A DNA stretch of 64,000 nucleotides from Acheta domesticus. Its lineage: Eukaryota > Arthropoda > Insecta > Orthoptera > Gryllidae. The notes below the pieces were generated by a model that was not told where the DNA came from, did not search any database, and saw only the letters and a list, made by a program, of their open reading frames with translations. Location: NCBI GenBank assembly GCA_031308135.1, contig JAHLJT010003656.1, positions 70,140,984 through 70,204,983 on the forward strand, in the 5' to 3' direction. Position numbers and translations under genes: made by a program. Below, piece by piece: positions 37,033 through 49,929 of this stretch (position 1 is its first letter; each line of letters begins with the position of its first letter).

Positions 37033-37393
37033 CGTCCGTCGCACCCCGTCCGTCGCACCCCGCCCGTCGCAGCCCGTCCGTCGCACCCTGTCCGTCGCAC
37101 CCTGTCCGTCGCACCCTGTCCGTCGCACCCTGTCCGTCGCACCCTGTCCGTCGCACCCTGTCCGTCGCACCCTGTCCGTCGCACCCTGTCCGTCGCACCC
37201 TGTCCGTCGCACCCTGTCCGTCGCACCCTGTCCGTCGCACCCTGTCCTTCGCTGCCCGTCTGTCGCTGCCTGTCCGTCGCACCCTGTCCGTCGCACCCTG
37301 TCCTTCGCTGCCCGTCTGTCGCTGCCTGTCCGTCGCACCCTGTCCTTCGCTGCCCGTCCGTCGCTCCACGTCCGTCGCTCCACGTCCGTCGTC
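37033..37393. repeat. 14-bp minisatellite, GTCCGTCGCACCCT
   Basis: About 25 units. The central block (about 37075-37250) is nearly perfect, and the right part carries variants CTTCGCTGCCC and CTGTCGCTGCCT. Frames of 115-200 codons on both strands are by-products. Confidence 0.96.
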
Positions 37394-37700
37394 CCAATCA
37401 GTAACCTTCCCCCTCAGCCGCTGTCATCTCAACCACCGACAGTGCTACCTTCCACGCTCTCACCAGCCACTCCTCTCCCTGCGTTTTGCCCTTCGCTGCC
37501 GTCACCGCATCCATCGCTTCCTCGGCTGCCTCGACGGCCGTAGCCGGCTCGCCTCCAGCGCTTGTATCAGCGCCGCCTCCGCCTCCGCCTCCGCCTCCGC
37601 CACTTCGATCGCCTCCAGCGCCCGAGGCTGAAGCAGGCGGGAGGGGCCGTGCAACTGCGCGCCTCGAATCCGCCGCACCTACGTGGTAGCCTTCAAGCAC
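37394..37700. other. GC-rich, CCGCCT-repeat segment
   Basis: Follows the minisatellite directly and contains a (CCGCCT)n run at about 37572-37602. Pro/Ala-rich frames are present on both strands; no protein is supported. Confidence 0.6.
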
Positions 37701-38935
37701 GAGGTTCGCCTTCATCGTCTGCTTCATTAAAATTTTACTCCTCATTTTCTGGTGCCTCCGCTCTTCGGCGTTTGCCCTCCCCTTGCGTTTAGCCTGCCTT
37801 TTTTAACCTACTTCTTTTTTTGTGTGTTTTGGTGATTATCTTCTTGGATCGTTGTAGTTCGTTGTTTGAGATGTCTGAGAGTGCATTTCCTTCTCCGGAA
37901 TTTGTTCGATAAAAATTGTTTCCTGAGGTACTCAGAATCCAGTTTTGCCATTGTCGTTTGTGGAGTGTTGTTGTTCTTTGCTCATGTACCAGAGTCGTAG
38001 GTCGGGTAATGTACAAGTACTTTCAGTCTGCTGTAACGTTCTAAACATACCTGAAGTAGACACATTAACCTACATTCTTCGAGAGAAAAGTAGGTTTATG
38101 GCCTCAGTCAAAGACACTTCCACAATAGACCTCGATATTAACCCTTGCATTACAAAGGGGGAGAGCTGCGAGGCACACTGATGATTGTTATTTTCAGTTT
38201 TATTTTTAGGAAGCTGATAATCATTAACAATGTTTATGATTTGATATATTGCATCATATTTTGATTAAAATGCAAAACCTGTTTTTTATAATTTGTTTCA
38301 GCGTCTTTGGCAGTAGGTAAAAACCAATTCGAAACTACTCATTAGAAAACTGAACATACAAAATACATATTGAAATGTTCTTTAGGATTTTGAATGTTCG
38401 TGTTTTATGGGTCCGTATAAGGATTACACGGATCGACGGGAATTTTGTCCTTGGGATTTATCTGATATTTTACTGTTGCATCGTTACAAAATAAATTAAA
38501 AGTACACAATTACGAGAATCCAAACTGTATTCACTGCATTCAAACATTGCTTCAGAATGACAACTAACTCTGAAAATTTCAAACTGCCGTATCGCGGTGA
38601 TGGCATTGTCCTACGGCGACCTAATAAGTCGTTAAAGACTCTCTTCAGTAAAAGGAGCGCTGAAGTTGAAAAAAAAAAACCTTTGTCCTCAATATAATAG
38701 TTGTGGACAGACGTGAATAAATTTTGATCTATTGCATTTCGGGAATTCGGAGAGTTCAACAAAAATCCAATCTGCGACATTTTTATGCGTATTTTGATAT
38801 AACAAAGAAGAAATGAAATAATAAAACTGCAATCATTTTTTAGACAATTTTTAACGATGTTAAGGCTTCATTGCGGTCAAGTCGCTGGGAGAATATCCAT
38901 TTTGGAGAAAATCGTTTGAGCGGTTTAGGGCCAAG
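37701..38935. other. unassigned sequence
   Basis: No gene recognised. Confidence 0.5.
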
Positions 38936-39497
38936 ATTGATTCATTGGTGATTCCGGTCGCGGCAACAGCTAAGTTTGTCCGAAAGTATAGTGCATGTTT
39001 TCCTCGGGATGTGGCGGTAATTTTTCTCGGCTACATGGTGAGATCCGACGCCGACCTACCTGTCGGCTTGCAGGGTTTTCCGGAACCAGGTATCTCCCAC
39101 CAGCGGGGCACCGCTCCTGTCGGGACAAGCTCTACGCTCCCGGTTGGCCTCCCGTCATATGTGGTAGTGTTGTGCATTTAACTGTGTAAGTGAGGTGTAA
39201 GTAAGGGGTGAGGATAGGACAAGGAAGAGGAAGGTAAGGTAGCGCGCAATCCGCGTGGCCCGTTTGTTAGGGTACTGCTCAGGCGTTCGCCTGGTGTTGA
39301 TCAGAAAAAACACGGAAAACCACCGATTAGAGCAGAATTCTCCTCCAGACAGCGACTTTTCCTTACCTAGCTATGTAGCTAGGTAGTCAAAAATCCTGCC
39401 ACCGTCGGGACTCGAACCAAGGACTTTCCAGTCAGAGTCACTGCATCCACATCAGTTGATGCCCTGAGCCACCTATCCCGATGGTTTAGGTTCTAGC
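38936..39497 (-). mobile_element. SINE copy 6, full length
   Basis: Best head-to-tail copy. On minus it starts with the tRNA-like head GTGGCTCAGGGCATCAACTG (A box) and GGTTCGAGTCCCGAC (B box), then a CTAGCTACATAGCTAGGTA inverted motif, GATCAACACCAGGCGAACGC, GGGCCACGCGG, TCCTCTTCCTTGTCCTATCC, GGAGCGGTGCCCCGCTGGTG, and ends near GGAATCACCAATGAATCAATC. The length of about 560 bases sets the family size. Confidence 0.9.
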
Positions 39498-40430
39498 ATT
39501 GCTCACAGTCGGAAGTACAGGCAAACAGACAAACTTTTTGCCGTAAACCAAACCAAGGACCCAAAAATCGGGGATTCTGGGTATACAATGTTTTAGAGGG
39601 TGTTTACTACACGTAGAAACAAGTCACTTTTGCAATATCAGGATCTCACAATACTAGATTGTGTCGAGAAATTTTCTTTTTGTCGCAGCATTATTATATT
39701 TTCTCTGTACTACGTAAGTACGAAACTACGTACTATGCGAGAAAGGAAAATACTTTCTGCATATACGGACGGAGAGCACGATGCTCAAGAATTCCGCACT
39801 TTTGACATACACAACTCTGTATGTTGCATTGAATGTTTATATCGCATTAAATCGATTACCTTTTATTATTAATATTTCAATTAACAACTATAAGGAGCCA
39901 CAGACCGTTAGAATACTTCAACGCCAAATAATGTCTAACGAAATGTGAAACTGAGTGTCTAGCCCCCACAACCTACCGTGGATGAAATACAAGTATCGAT
40001 GCGGGATAGACATTATATTTCCGTTTACAAAGCCAGAAACTGGATATTGTTTTATATTGGAATGAATAAACATACATGTTATTACATATATAAATTTATT
40101 CATTTATTAAAATCATTTAAAATATCAATAAAATCAAAATTTAAACGTCGGGTTTTGGTGCCCTTAGCCCACGGTAATCCATTTGCCCATTTATAGTTTG
40201 GTGACGCTAGGGTTAAATTACATATATACCTACAGATTACTTAAATTTCCGAGATTATCCTATTGGTGTTAAATTAAATATAACTAGTGACTTGTAAAGG
40301 TGGCGAAGCTTCTTTCTTCCGCATTTACACATTTAATATCAAAATAATATAGCATAGACGCATTTAATATCAAAATCCAGTCGTTGCGCACAGTGAGAGA
40401 AAAGGCGGAATTTCACAATAAAAATATTTG
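39498..40430. other. unassigned sequence
   Basis: No gene recognised. CATTTAATATCAAAAT is repeated at about 40330 and 40360. Confidence 0.5.
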
Positions 40431-40665
40431 CATTTTTGAGTCAATATCGAAGCTGAATAACTAAAAACCGAAATCAAACCTGATAGGCACATTTTTTATT
40501 GTCCTGCCGTGGTGTATACATTTACCTTGTATTGATACGCATTTCGTTTTAATTTGAAATGTTGTTAATTTTAATTGCATATTAACGTGCGTATTTTAGG
40601 TTTTTAGGTCATAATGTGTATTTTTAAAAGCTTATTTCAAGATTTTTTAGAGCATACAAATTGCC
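40431..40665. repeat. dispersed AT-rich repeat related to 6280-6930
   Basis: Shares the order GCATATT..., TTAGGTCATAA, GTGTATTTTTAAAA, TTATTTCAAGATTTTTTAG with the end of the 6.3-6.9 kb repeat. Boundaries are uncertain. Confidence 0.45.
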
Positions 40666-41323
40666 TCCCTATTCGTTTCTATTCTCTGTGTTACATAATA
40701 CGTTTTGCATCCTCAATAGCGGCTCGGAAGGATAGCTGCGAGGTGGCGCCGTAGAGAAAGGCTGAGCGAGAGCCCGATATGATCTACAGATTTATTTTGG
40801 GCACTAGTCAACTCAAGACGGACTTCTCTTCACCTTCTTTTCTAACAATTAAGAGTGAGCCCAAATGACACATTTCTACAATTTGCAAGCGATCATTTTA
40901 ACACTACAAGAAGAGTATATGAAAGTAATGAAGTAAAGAAGTATATGAAAATATAAATGAAACAAAGCAAAGTGAACCAGTACCACAAATAAGACATAGA
41001 CCACTTCAGAATGTATAGATGCTCACCTGTTCACATCAAATTTACTGTAACTGAAACTTTACCAATGTTTCATAGACCACTTTAGTTCCAGGCTAGCCAT
41101 ATTTTTCTATCCACTTTCGTGTTCTTGCTAGCAGCAACGACAATACTAATTGGCAAAATGTATATCCCATACGACTTAGCCTTCATTGTTGCTTGTTGTT
41201 ACCCATTGCAAAGCCGCACTGATAACGGAAGGAGATAATGACGGCTACGCTTCGTTCGCGTTAATATAAAATAATAAGTTTATATACGGCTAATATACGC
41301 GTCGTGCATCGTTGGCATTCGCG
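40666..41323. other. unassigned sequence
   Basis: No gene recognised. Confidence 0.5.
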
Positions 41324-41533
41324 TCATTTTGTGTAAATTCGCGTACTTTTTGCGTAGTTTTCCGTGAAAATACTGTCGAGAAAGTGCTGTTTTACAACCA
41401 GACGTTTCCCTTGAAGTTTGGGTGTAAATCTTCCACAAACGTAATAGAATTTATCGGTTTGATTCGCACACTTTAGATGTGAAATGACGATTTGCATTTT
41501 ATGGAATTGATTCAATTCAACTCTATTCAGCAC
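41324..41533 (-). pseudogene. possible fragment of a cysteine-motif mobile-element ORF
   Basis: A 69-codon minus frame contains HLKCANQTDKFYYVCGRFTP. The C-x9-C spacing with FYYVCG..T resembles the start of an uncharacterised repetitive ORF family often seen in arthropod genomes (a C...FCYVCG.FT pattern). The similarity fades after GKRLV, and no downstream frame continues it. This is recognised from memory of the pattern, not from a search, so it is tentative. Confidence 0.4.
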
Positions 41534-43010
41534 TTTTAAAACCCATAGAACTGTAACGTATGTATTTCAGGCAAACGCAAACCAGCCACGAACTTCACGC
41601 GCACTGTTGGTACAGTTCCGCATGACACCGACTGACAGAATCTGCCATCCCAACAGTTGGATAAGGTAAGGAGCTAAAACTTTTCCTTTCGGTGCCTGAT
41701 GTGCAGTAGGAAATGTAAGGGTGCACGTGACTTGTTTTCAAAATATCCGATAAGACCTACTCGAAATTGAGCGCGACCACCAGTCGCGAGAATTAAGATT
41801 GCAATCTTCGAATAAAGAAGGTAAAAAACAACAACAAAGAAACTCGGAAGCTTAATTTTGTTGATATCTCATGAAAGTGGCATAGGTGAACTGAACAAAT
41901 ATTTAATTTTTAAATACGTTTCATGCGTATCGATTCTGCATATCTTACAGGTACAGTTTAAATGCATTTGCATTAATAGCAATATACAGTGTGATACGAT
42001 ACAAAAATACGGTAGATTAAAAACTGTGACGTGATAGGACATTTTATTTTGGTGTTCCTAAACTACGTAAATTATTGAGTACGTTGCTCACTCTACCTTC
42101 CTCTAGTCATACTGTAAAGGCATTGTCCAATTGTCACCTCTTCTTCGAAATTCAAATAGCTCGACTATTAAAATTATGAAATAACGTGCATAAGCAGTGT
42201 TAATACATCTTCCAACTGAACCTTAAAATTCTTAAAAAATGGAGCATTATTTTATCAGAATTATTATTCATTAATTTTAGCTAAAAGTTCCCACTTTTGA
42301 AGTATATTTAACAAGTTCTGAAATCAATAATCAGTTCTCCTTTTCAGACAATATATAGCATCCTTTGCTGTCTCCAGAGGAAAATTATGAAGAAAAAATT
42401 GAGAGTCGCTTTTAAATATTAAAAAAATTGCCTTTATTGAAAGCAAAAATTTTCGACATCTTTTTTGAAAAAAAGTGTATACGACTTTTTGAAAAATCTA
42501 ATTTTTAGCATTCATTAGAGAAAAATCTCCATTATATTTAACTTTTGCCAAAACTATTTTTGCAATTTTGCGAAAATTCAGGTATTTTGCCAAAAATGAG
42601 ACCTGTACTTTTTTTAGCATCCAATGCTCTATTCAATGAAAAAATTAAAGATAACATTTGGAGCAATTTTTGAGAACTAAAAATGCATTAACATCAAGGA
42701 AAACGTATGCGAAAATAATTGTTTTTTTCAGGCATTTGAACATGATCTTTTTTTAAATTATTACTTTAAATATTTCATCTAAAAAAAATTCTCTATTACT
42801 AATATTGTAATCTAGTAAAGTCAATTTGTTTGCAATTTTCATAAACGGATAGATCCAAAATGGACGTGTGCTCTTGTTTTGAGAGTCCTTTTCTCTAACA
42901 AACGCCCAAAAATCAAAATATCCGTTTCAGACTGGCATGATCACGGGTTCCGTCAGATCGATCAGAGAATGTCAATTTTGGAAAAAATTGAATAGTTTAG
43001 GAGCTAGCAG
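41534..43010. other. unassigned AT-rich DNA
   Basis: No gene recognised. The stretch at 42930-43010 (GTCAATTTTGGAAAAAATTG) partly resembles 38890-38925, suggesting a shared old repeat. Confidence 0.5.
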
Positions 43011-43486
43011 ACTGACTTACTGACGGACTGACTTACTGACGGACTGACTTACTGACGGACTGACTTACTGACGGACTGACTTACTGACGGACTGACTTAC
43101 TGACGGACTGACTTACTGACGGACTGACTTACTGACGGACTGACTTACTGACGGACTGACTTACTGACGGACTGACTGACTTACTGACGGACTGACTGAC
43201 TTACTGACGGACTGACTGACTTACTGACGGACTGACTGACTTACTGACGGACTGACTGACTTACTGACGGACTGACTGACTTGCTGACGGAATGACTTGC
43301 TGACGGAATGACTTGCTGACGGAATGACTTGCTGACGGAATGACTTGCTGACGGAATGACTTGCTGACGGAATGACTTGCTGACGGAATGACTTGCTGAC
43401 GGAATGACTTGCTGACGGAATGACTTGCTGACGGAATGACTTGCTGACGGAATGACGTACTGACGGAATGACTTACTGACGGACTG
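43011..43486. repeat. GACTTACTGACGGACT minisatellite with three period blocks
   Basis: Block 1 (to about 43160) has 16-bp GACTTACTGACGGACT units. Block 2 (to about 43280) has 20-bp units with an extra GACT. Block 3 (to about 43455) has 16-bp GACTTGCTGACGGAAT units. The final units return toward the block 1 type. Confidence 0.96.
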
Positions 43487-44640
43487 TGAGGTAAAAACTG
43501 AGAAGGTAAAAGTTAGACTAAATATCTAATGAATAGATTTAGTGCCTAAGGCAAAACGTAATGGAGTATATTTAAGCTGTTTTGGGCATAACAAGGGAAC
43601 AGCTTCGAAACAATAATAGCCAAAAAATTATATTAACATTAGTAAAGTAGAAAAAGTAATAATCGAAATTATTAACAATATATTTAAGTTTTGTCGTCAA
43701 CTACGTTTTCTCCAAGTAACTACATATGCAGTTAATGTTTGAATAATAATTGTAAATGTATTTATCGCTTTGTCACCTTTCACTGAACTCTTCAGTACAC
43801 GTACTTTGAGCATCGAATTGCACTACATGATATTTTTATGCACTGCTCTTCACCAAAAACCACTATTCAACTTAATATCTCAGTGTATATAATATAATTT
43901 AAGTATAACATTCACAGGAGTTTCTGAGGTTTTAAAAGGACCTGACACTCATGACAATTATTTTTAAAGTATTTTAATTTTTGTGTAGTAGTATTTGTGA
44001 AAGTTTTATACGGATCCCTGGAATACCCGTCCAAATTCAATAGAAACACCCCATTCGAAAGATCATTACAGGGGAGCGAGAAAATGATGTAATATGTAAT
44101 GCAATAAAAACTTCTTTTAAATGGTCACGACTAATAGACGTTTTTTGAGTAGTGTACTAAATGTTTACCTCGAGACATCAAGGTTATACAAAATCAAAGG
44201 TCAAATACGTCGTATATCTTGATTTATTCTTTTTGAAGGAAAGTACTTGAAGTTGGTATGCCTCAGGAATACAAAGAGCTCTCGGAGGAACTTTCACAAC
44301 TGCTTTCTCCGTTACTGCATACTTTCACATAAATTTCTCACCTATGTTTATTAATTGAATCATTGCTGTTCACAAGAAATGTCGGTTTACGTAAGTATAA
44401 CGAAACTAGTTGTGCTACAACAGCACACATTTTATGGCATTATTTCTAACTTTGTCAAATTTTGAAAATTGAGAGAGTTCAAGGGAAATGAAACCTGCAC
44501 AATTTTTAAGCGTACTTTGCGCTATCCGTGTAATAAATATGTAGAGCCGTTTTTTAAAGAAAAGCGTTTTGTTATAAATTGACATACCTTTCAGAAGAAA
44601 TAGCGTAAAAATAACTCGTTTTTTCAAGTCATTCAATAGT
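43487..44640. other. unassigned AT-rich DNA
   Basis: No gene recognised. Confidence 0.5.
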
Positions 44641-45690
44641 CATTTGCCAGTCTGTGAGAGCAGCTCGCAATGCTGAGACAATCGTAAATACCGCCAATTG
44701 TGAAGTGCGCGGTGTGATTAAATTTCTTCTGGGAAAAGGATCCTCAGCTGTTGAAATCCATCGTGAGTTATGTCTAGTGTATGGACCTGAAATGATTGAC
44801 AAGTTCAAAAATGGTGTCGAGGATTTTGAAATGACCGCACAAATATGCACGATGAACAGCGGAGTGGCAGGCTTAGTATTCGGACCAACATCGTTGATCA
44901 AGTGAACCGAAAAACGTTGAAGTGATCGGCGATTGGACGATTAGTAGTCTGGCTAATAAATTTCCAAATGTTGGTCGAATCTCAATTTACAGGATTGTGA
45001 CGGAACTGTGATATAGAAAATTTTGTGCACAGTGGGTGCAAAAAGTGCTCGCTGATCACACTATCAAGAGCAAGAATACGTTGTGCACGACAGTTTTTGG
45101 AGCGCTGCAGACAAGGTGAAGATCATTTTTTTGCCTACATTGTTATGGGCGACGAGACGTGGTTACCGTGCATCAACGCAGAATCGAAACAACAGTCAAT
45201 GCATTGGCGCCATTCATGTTCACCCAAACCAAACAAGTTTAATAAATTTACATTCTCTAATCAAAAACTGATATATACTGTTTTTTGGGGGACGAAAAGG
45301 GCGTGCTTTTAATTGATTTCATGGTCCGTGGGTCAACAATTACAACTGACGTGTACTGTGAACGCTAGCGTGCGATCCAAATCAACGCCGTGGAAAATTG
45401 TCTTCTGTCATAATCACGAAAACGCATGCCCTCACATCGCAGCCAAAACCAAAGAGAAGATTTAAGATTTTCGTTGGGAATTTTTTGATCACCGTCCGTG
45501 GTCCCGACTTCGCACCAAGCCATTATTTCCTCTACTTGCATTTCATACAGTGGCTGGGTGGACAACGACATCAAAACTACAATGAATTCAAGACAGGCGT
45601 TACCATCAGGTTCTATTTCCAGGCGGCAGACTTCCGTGCAGAGGGGGTTAAAGAAGCTCGTGCAGCATTCCAATAATGTGTAAACGTGAA
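44641..45690 (+). pseudogene. mariner transposase pseudogene
   Basis: Conserved mariner blocks occur in order across shifting plus frames: NCEVRGVIKFLLGKGSSAVE and IHRELCLVYGP (N-terminal helix-turn-helix, from about 44698); KFPNVGRISIYRIVTEL (about 44960); RKFCAQWVQKVLAD; FLERCRQGED; GDETWLP (45148-45168) with the first catalytic Asp kept; QQSMHWRHSCSP; TVFWGTKRA. The second catalytic block reads HENACPH, so Asp is Glu. The third reads PDFAPSHYFLYLH, so Asp is His. Multiple frameshifts and stops confirm it is dead. Terminal inverted repeats were not found, so the element ends and subfamily are unassigned. Confidence 0.9.
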
Positions 45691-46879
45691 AGGCGATAGT
45701 GTGGAAAAGTAAAGTAGATATGTAATAAAGTATGACTGGCAATAAACACTTTTTCTGATGACCTTTTTTTATGACCAAATTGATCTTAGTTTTGGAATAC
45801 GCTTATAAAAAATGTTCTCTCTTCTCTCGTTTGACTTATTTCATTATTGTTTTTAACAATGTGAAGCTAGAATGATAAAAATTCGTAAGCTCAAAAGCAT
45901 TTCCTGTAATATGTTTTTAAACAGGTATCTTTTGGGAACACAATTTGTATTGGAACTAAGGTGCTTTTAATTATTTGTCGTTCAAAAGTATTCCGTATCG
46001 GGAGCAAATTCGGGAGCAATCACTCCAATGATACCAATATGTTTTGGGCCCAATTTCTTCGTGAACAATTTCACTTTCATATATTGACTCATATTAGCAC
46101 ATTCAATTAATAATCTTGAGAAATAGCAGTACAGAAAAACACGCAATTACTTAATTTTGTAGAAAAAAATATGAAAATGATCGGAAGTGCACATACAATC
46201 TGTATGGTATTTCCTTATCTATGATTTGCAGACTACGGTTCTCGTTGAATTTCCACCTAGCTCCCATTGCAATAAGCTGTGAAGTATCTTTGGTGAATTA
46301 ACGAATTACAAAACAATATTTTTTAGACAATCTTACCAAAAAGGAAAGATATTAAATAATACCTGTATTTGTTGAATATTTACTATAAAAACCCGCTTAT
46401 GTAGATGTCGCAACGAACGAAAATATATGGGTTTCTTAGGATTACCCCATTTCCCTCTGCCTCTGATTCCATCACTTCTCAAATATTCATCACATCATTT
46501 CATTCACTTTATATCTCATACATTTTATTGCGTCGTAACACTCACTTAGTCATTAGATAATTCATAGACTTCAATGAACACACCAGTTGAAGGGCTCCAA
46601 GCTCATAATATAAATGATATGTTGTTTTCGAAAAAAAATGATTATTTCTTAATTAATATTTGTACTTAATACTGCATCAAACCATTTTACTCGTCTATTT
46701 TACTCATCTATTTTTTTATTCACTGTATCTGTGAAGTCGTCCTTTACCTCACTGAAACGTATCTGGTCCTGTGGAGGATCTGGAAAACAAATCTTCCAAC
46801 GTTTTAGAATACCATCTAGACTTGCGTAATGTGTTTTAGTTGAGTAGATATCGAAGACGGCGGGCAAGTGTGTTGGGTT
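45691..46879. other. unassigned sequence
   Basis: No gene recognised. The first 80 bases may include the 3' end of the mariner element. Confidence 0.5.
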
Positions 46880-47110
46880 CGTGTCTTATGCACGCGCTGG
46901 GGTCTCCGGCCGCAGCGAGTTCGCGGCCGCCGCCGCCACCACCACCGCCCACGCGCCGCCTGCAGTAATTAAACACTGAACGTCCGGCGGCGACGGTGGC
47001 GGCGGTGGCGGTGGCGGCCGCGCCTCGGCCTTCACCGCTTCCTCCACCACCCAGAGGCGCGGGTTGGGTCCCCGGCTGCGTCTCTGCAACCGTCGCTTGA
47101 TGCTTCGAGA
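46880..47110. other. CpG-rich island
   Basis: GC-rich run with GCGGCCGCCGCCGCCACCAC on one side and GGCGGCGACGGTGGCGGCGG on the other of a short AT-rich core, CTGCAGTAATTAAACACTG. The flanks are partly complementary. TAATTAAA is a homeodomain-type core. The Pro-rich minus frame is compositional. Confidence 0.6.
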
Positions 47111-49921
47111 GCAGAGTAGTTTACCTGTGCATTTCACGCTACGCCAAAAGTCATCAAATAGTCTTAAAGAGCGTAAATGAAGGACTATCTTAAAAGAGGG
47201 AGGAATTTTATAATTGGTATCCCTAATGCTAGCTCTAACTACTTGACTAATAGTAGTGGAATCTGTCAGGGCAGTCGAAAGGGCAATCTGTCATTCGAAT
47301 TATGGATACCTTCGTTATCGTAATTTCATGTTAAAACAAATATTTATTTAAGTTTAGCAGTGCTAAACATTTATTCAAGTTTGTTGCATAAGAGAACATT
47401 TTGAAGGAAATTATTCGATTTTTTTACGTAGTGTTACATGCTATTTTTCCTTTTAATTCTTTTAAAACATACTGTTTTAATAAACTACACTAATACAACA
47501 AATAAAAACAAATTGAAATGCAATGAACTCAGTTATATTTTACAATTTAAAATGAAAGTTTTAACCACTAGACAAACAGGTTTAATACTTAATAAATTTT
47601 TAATAAATAAATAAATAATAATTCTTTTTTACAATAATTTTCTTAATAAATTCTTCTTTACAGTAAAACAATATCATCGTTTTATTGCAATTCTTTTATT
47701 TATTATTAAAAACAATGAACCAAAATGAAATCGGAGAAACAGTATATATTTAATTTAAAAAACAAAGTAAATAGATTTCTTTTATTTTAATTGATACGTT
47801 GTGTTTATAGTGTTGTGTTTATTAAAATGTCGTGTAATGTCGTAAAATCTACACTACACTCAATATTAAAATGTTTTAATAATTTGATTTAAAGATTTAT
47901 TAATTTTAATGAGCATAAATTTTACAGTAATATATTCTACCGAAATTGAATCACTGTTAGCAATATCGGTAGAGAACGTGGATGCTGATATACCCAAAAC
48001 GAGTAAATGAATACTACATACATAATACTATCTTGAATCAGTTTTTTATTAGAGAGTGACTGTGCTTTACGAAGGTAACATTTGTTTATTCAGTGAGACC
48101 ACAAAGAATGGCATTCGACAGTTGTCAGCCGGCGTTGCCAAGGGAGGAAACTATTAATATTCCTATCTGCCAACACACTCCATCATTTTGGCGCCTGACC
48201 CTCGCTACTCTAGCCATTGTTTGCTTCTGAAGCTACTGCGCGTAAAATTACCTGCCGCTCAGCGAATACCATTGAGAGTGGAAGAAAGATCAACGTCTGT
48301 GTGGAGATCATTGTTCGATAAAAAGTACCAAGTCGTGTTCATGTTTTGCTGGTTATAAGAAAAACGTCCAAGATCATGATATGATAGTTTCGATCTAATT
48401 AGCTTAGAAATTTATTATTCTTTAAACTCTCCTTTGTTGTAACGGACACTTGATTGCAATTGGTTAGTTTCTGAAGAGGAAATGTCAAGGCCTTTTGTGA
48501 CAAACTTCCATCCAACCATTTTATTTTCAAATGACACAGCACAAATTAGTGCAAAGGATACCACAACTTTAGAGTAAGTCTAGATTATTACTACTTTTAT
48601 GTATTGATGAGATCTTGGTTTTCATGGTTTTATGAGAAAAAAATCTACAAGAAATTTACAAGTTGTTACAAAACCTTTGCAATCAGACGTAGGTATTCTT
48701 GATATCAAGTTTCAGACTTCAATATTGCAATTTCTGTCCTATTAAAGCTACAGCTATCGCTTGAAAAATTAAAATGTACTCAAAATAAAACAGAACTATT
48801 TTTGAAATAATTATGCATAAAATAGGTTTAAAGATCTATTTTTGAAGAACATATTGCATTAAGAAAGAAATCACTAGCTTTACGTTTGAAGCTATACGAC
48901 AGGTTCCAAAACAACACAAATTTTCTCATAATATTATTAAAAATTACACAAAAAACTATATTTTTTAGAAAATTGCTGAAATTATTTAAGTATGTAATAT
49001 TGAGGAATTCTTAAACATTTTATTTAAATATGTACTTTTCAAGAACAGAATTTAATTAAAAACTCTATCTTTAAATACACCGTTGCAAAAGAGTAACCAA
49101 AACATCTTCTCAAATATAGAAATTTCAAATTTACTGAAATTCGTACGTACGTGGCTTTTATAAATGTGCTTTGCTGCATTCAAGAAAAATATTGGAATCA
49201 TTTTTTAGAATATATTCAAAATGTCCTTGCCGCGTTGTAAGAAGTACCTCCAAAAATTATATAAGCCATATCGAATTCCAAGGATCGTGATATCACATTG
49301 ATTTGTGAATTTGTATTTTGGTAATACTACTTCTGTGAAAGATAATGCAATATTGTTTGTCAGAGGCGCGCAGATGAAAAACTTTCAAAAAATCCTTTTT
49401 CTGTATCATGTGTTTCCCTTAAAAACGGGTGTTTCCCTTAAAAACGTAGATTTTTTGGAAGGGTACATTCTTTGTCACTATGTAAACGATAAAGAAATAA
49501 ATAACTTGTCTAATAAGCATATGGCATTTGCCCCAGATTGTCATACAACTTCCAACGCGCTAGTGTTCAGTCAGTCACGTTCTGATGCCCTCAAAGAGAT
49601 TTCATGTATCTATCACTGGCGCAAGAATTTGTTTAACATTCAGAGGCAAATGTCACATGTGCAACTTGGCTCTATAAAATTTCTGACTACTTGTTCATTG
49701 GAAAAAAGTGATCATCTTCGACCTTTGTATAATCCCTAAAAGCGTGTAACACTTATTTCAAAATATCTGTGTATAATTACCATTAGCACATCCGGTTATT
49801 CATAGCCGTTGTTGGATCATCATCAATTCCCTAAGAGCCGAACGCTCTGGTTTCTGTTACCGCATATGGCATGTGGTACGTACTTTGTGATTATGACGAT
49901 TACCCACGCTCTTCCCGAAAC
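47111..49921. other. unassigned AT-rich DNA
   Basis: About 2.8 kb without recognised genes. A 144-codon plus frame at 49305-49739 is not low-complexity but matches no family I know, and has no supporting signals. Confidence 0.5.
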
Positions 49922-49929
49922 CTCACAGC

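Noticed and set aside
36914..37543. Arg/Ser/Pro-rich frames of 115-204 codons on both strands
   Set aside because: Produced by the 14-bp minisatellite and its flanks.
49305..49739. 144-codon plus-strand frame of ordinary composition
   Set aside because: Not similar to any family I recognise, no promoter or splice signals, and frames of this length are expected a few times by chance in 64 kb.
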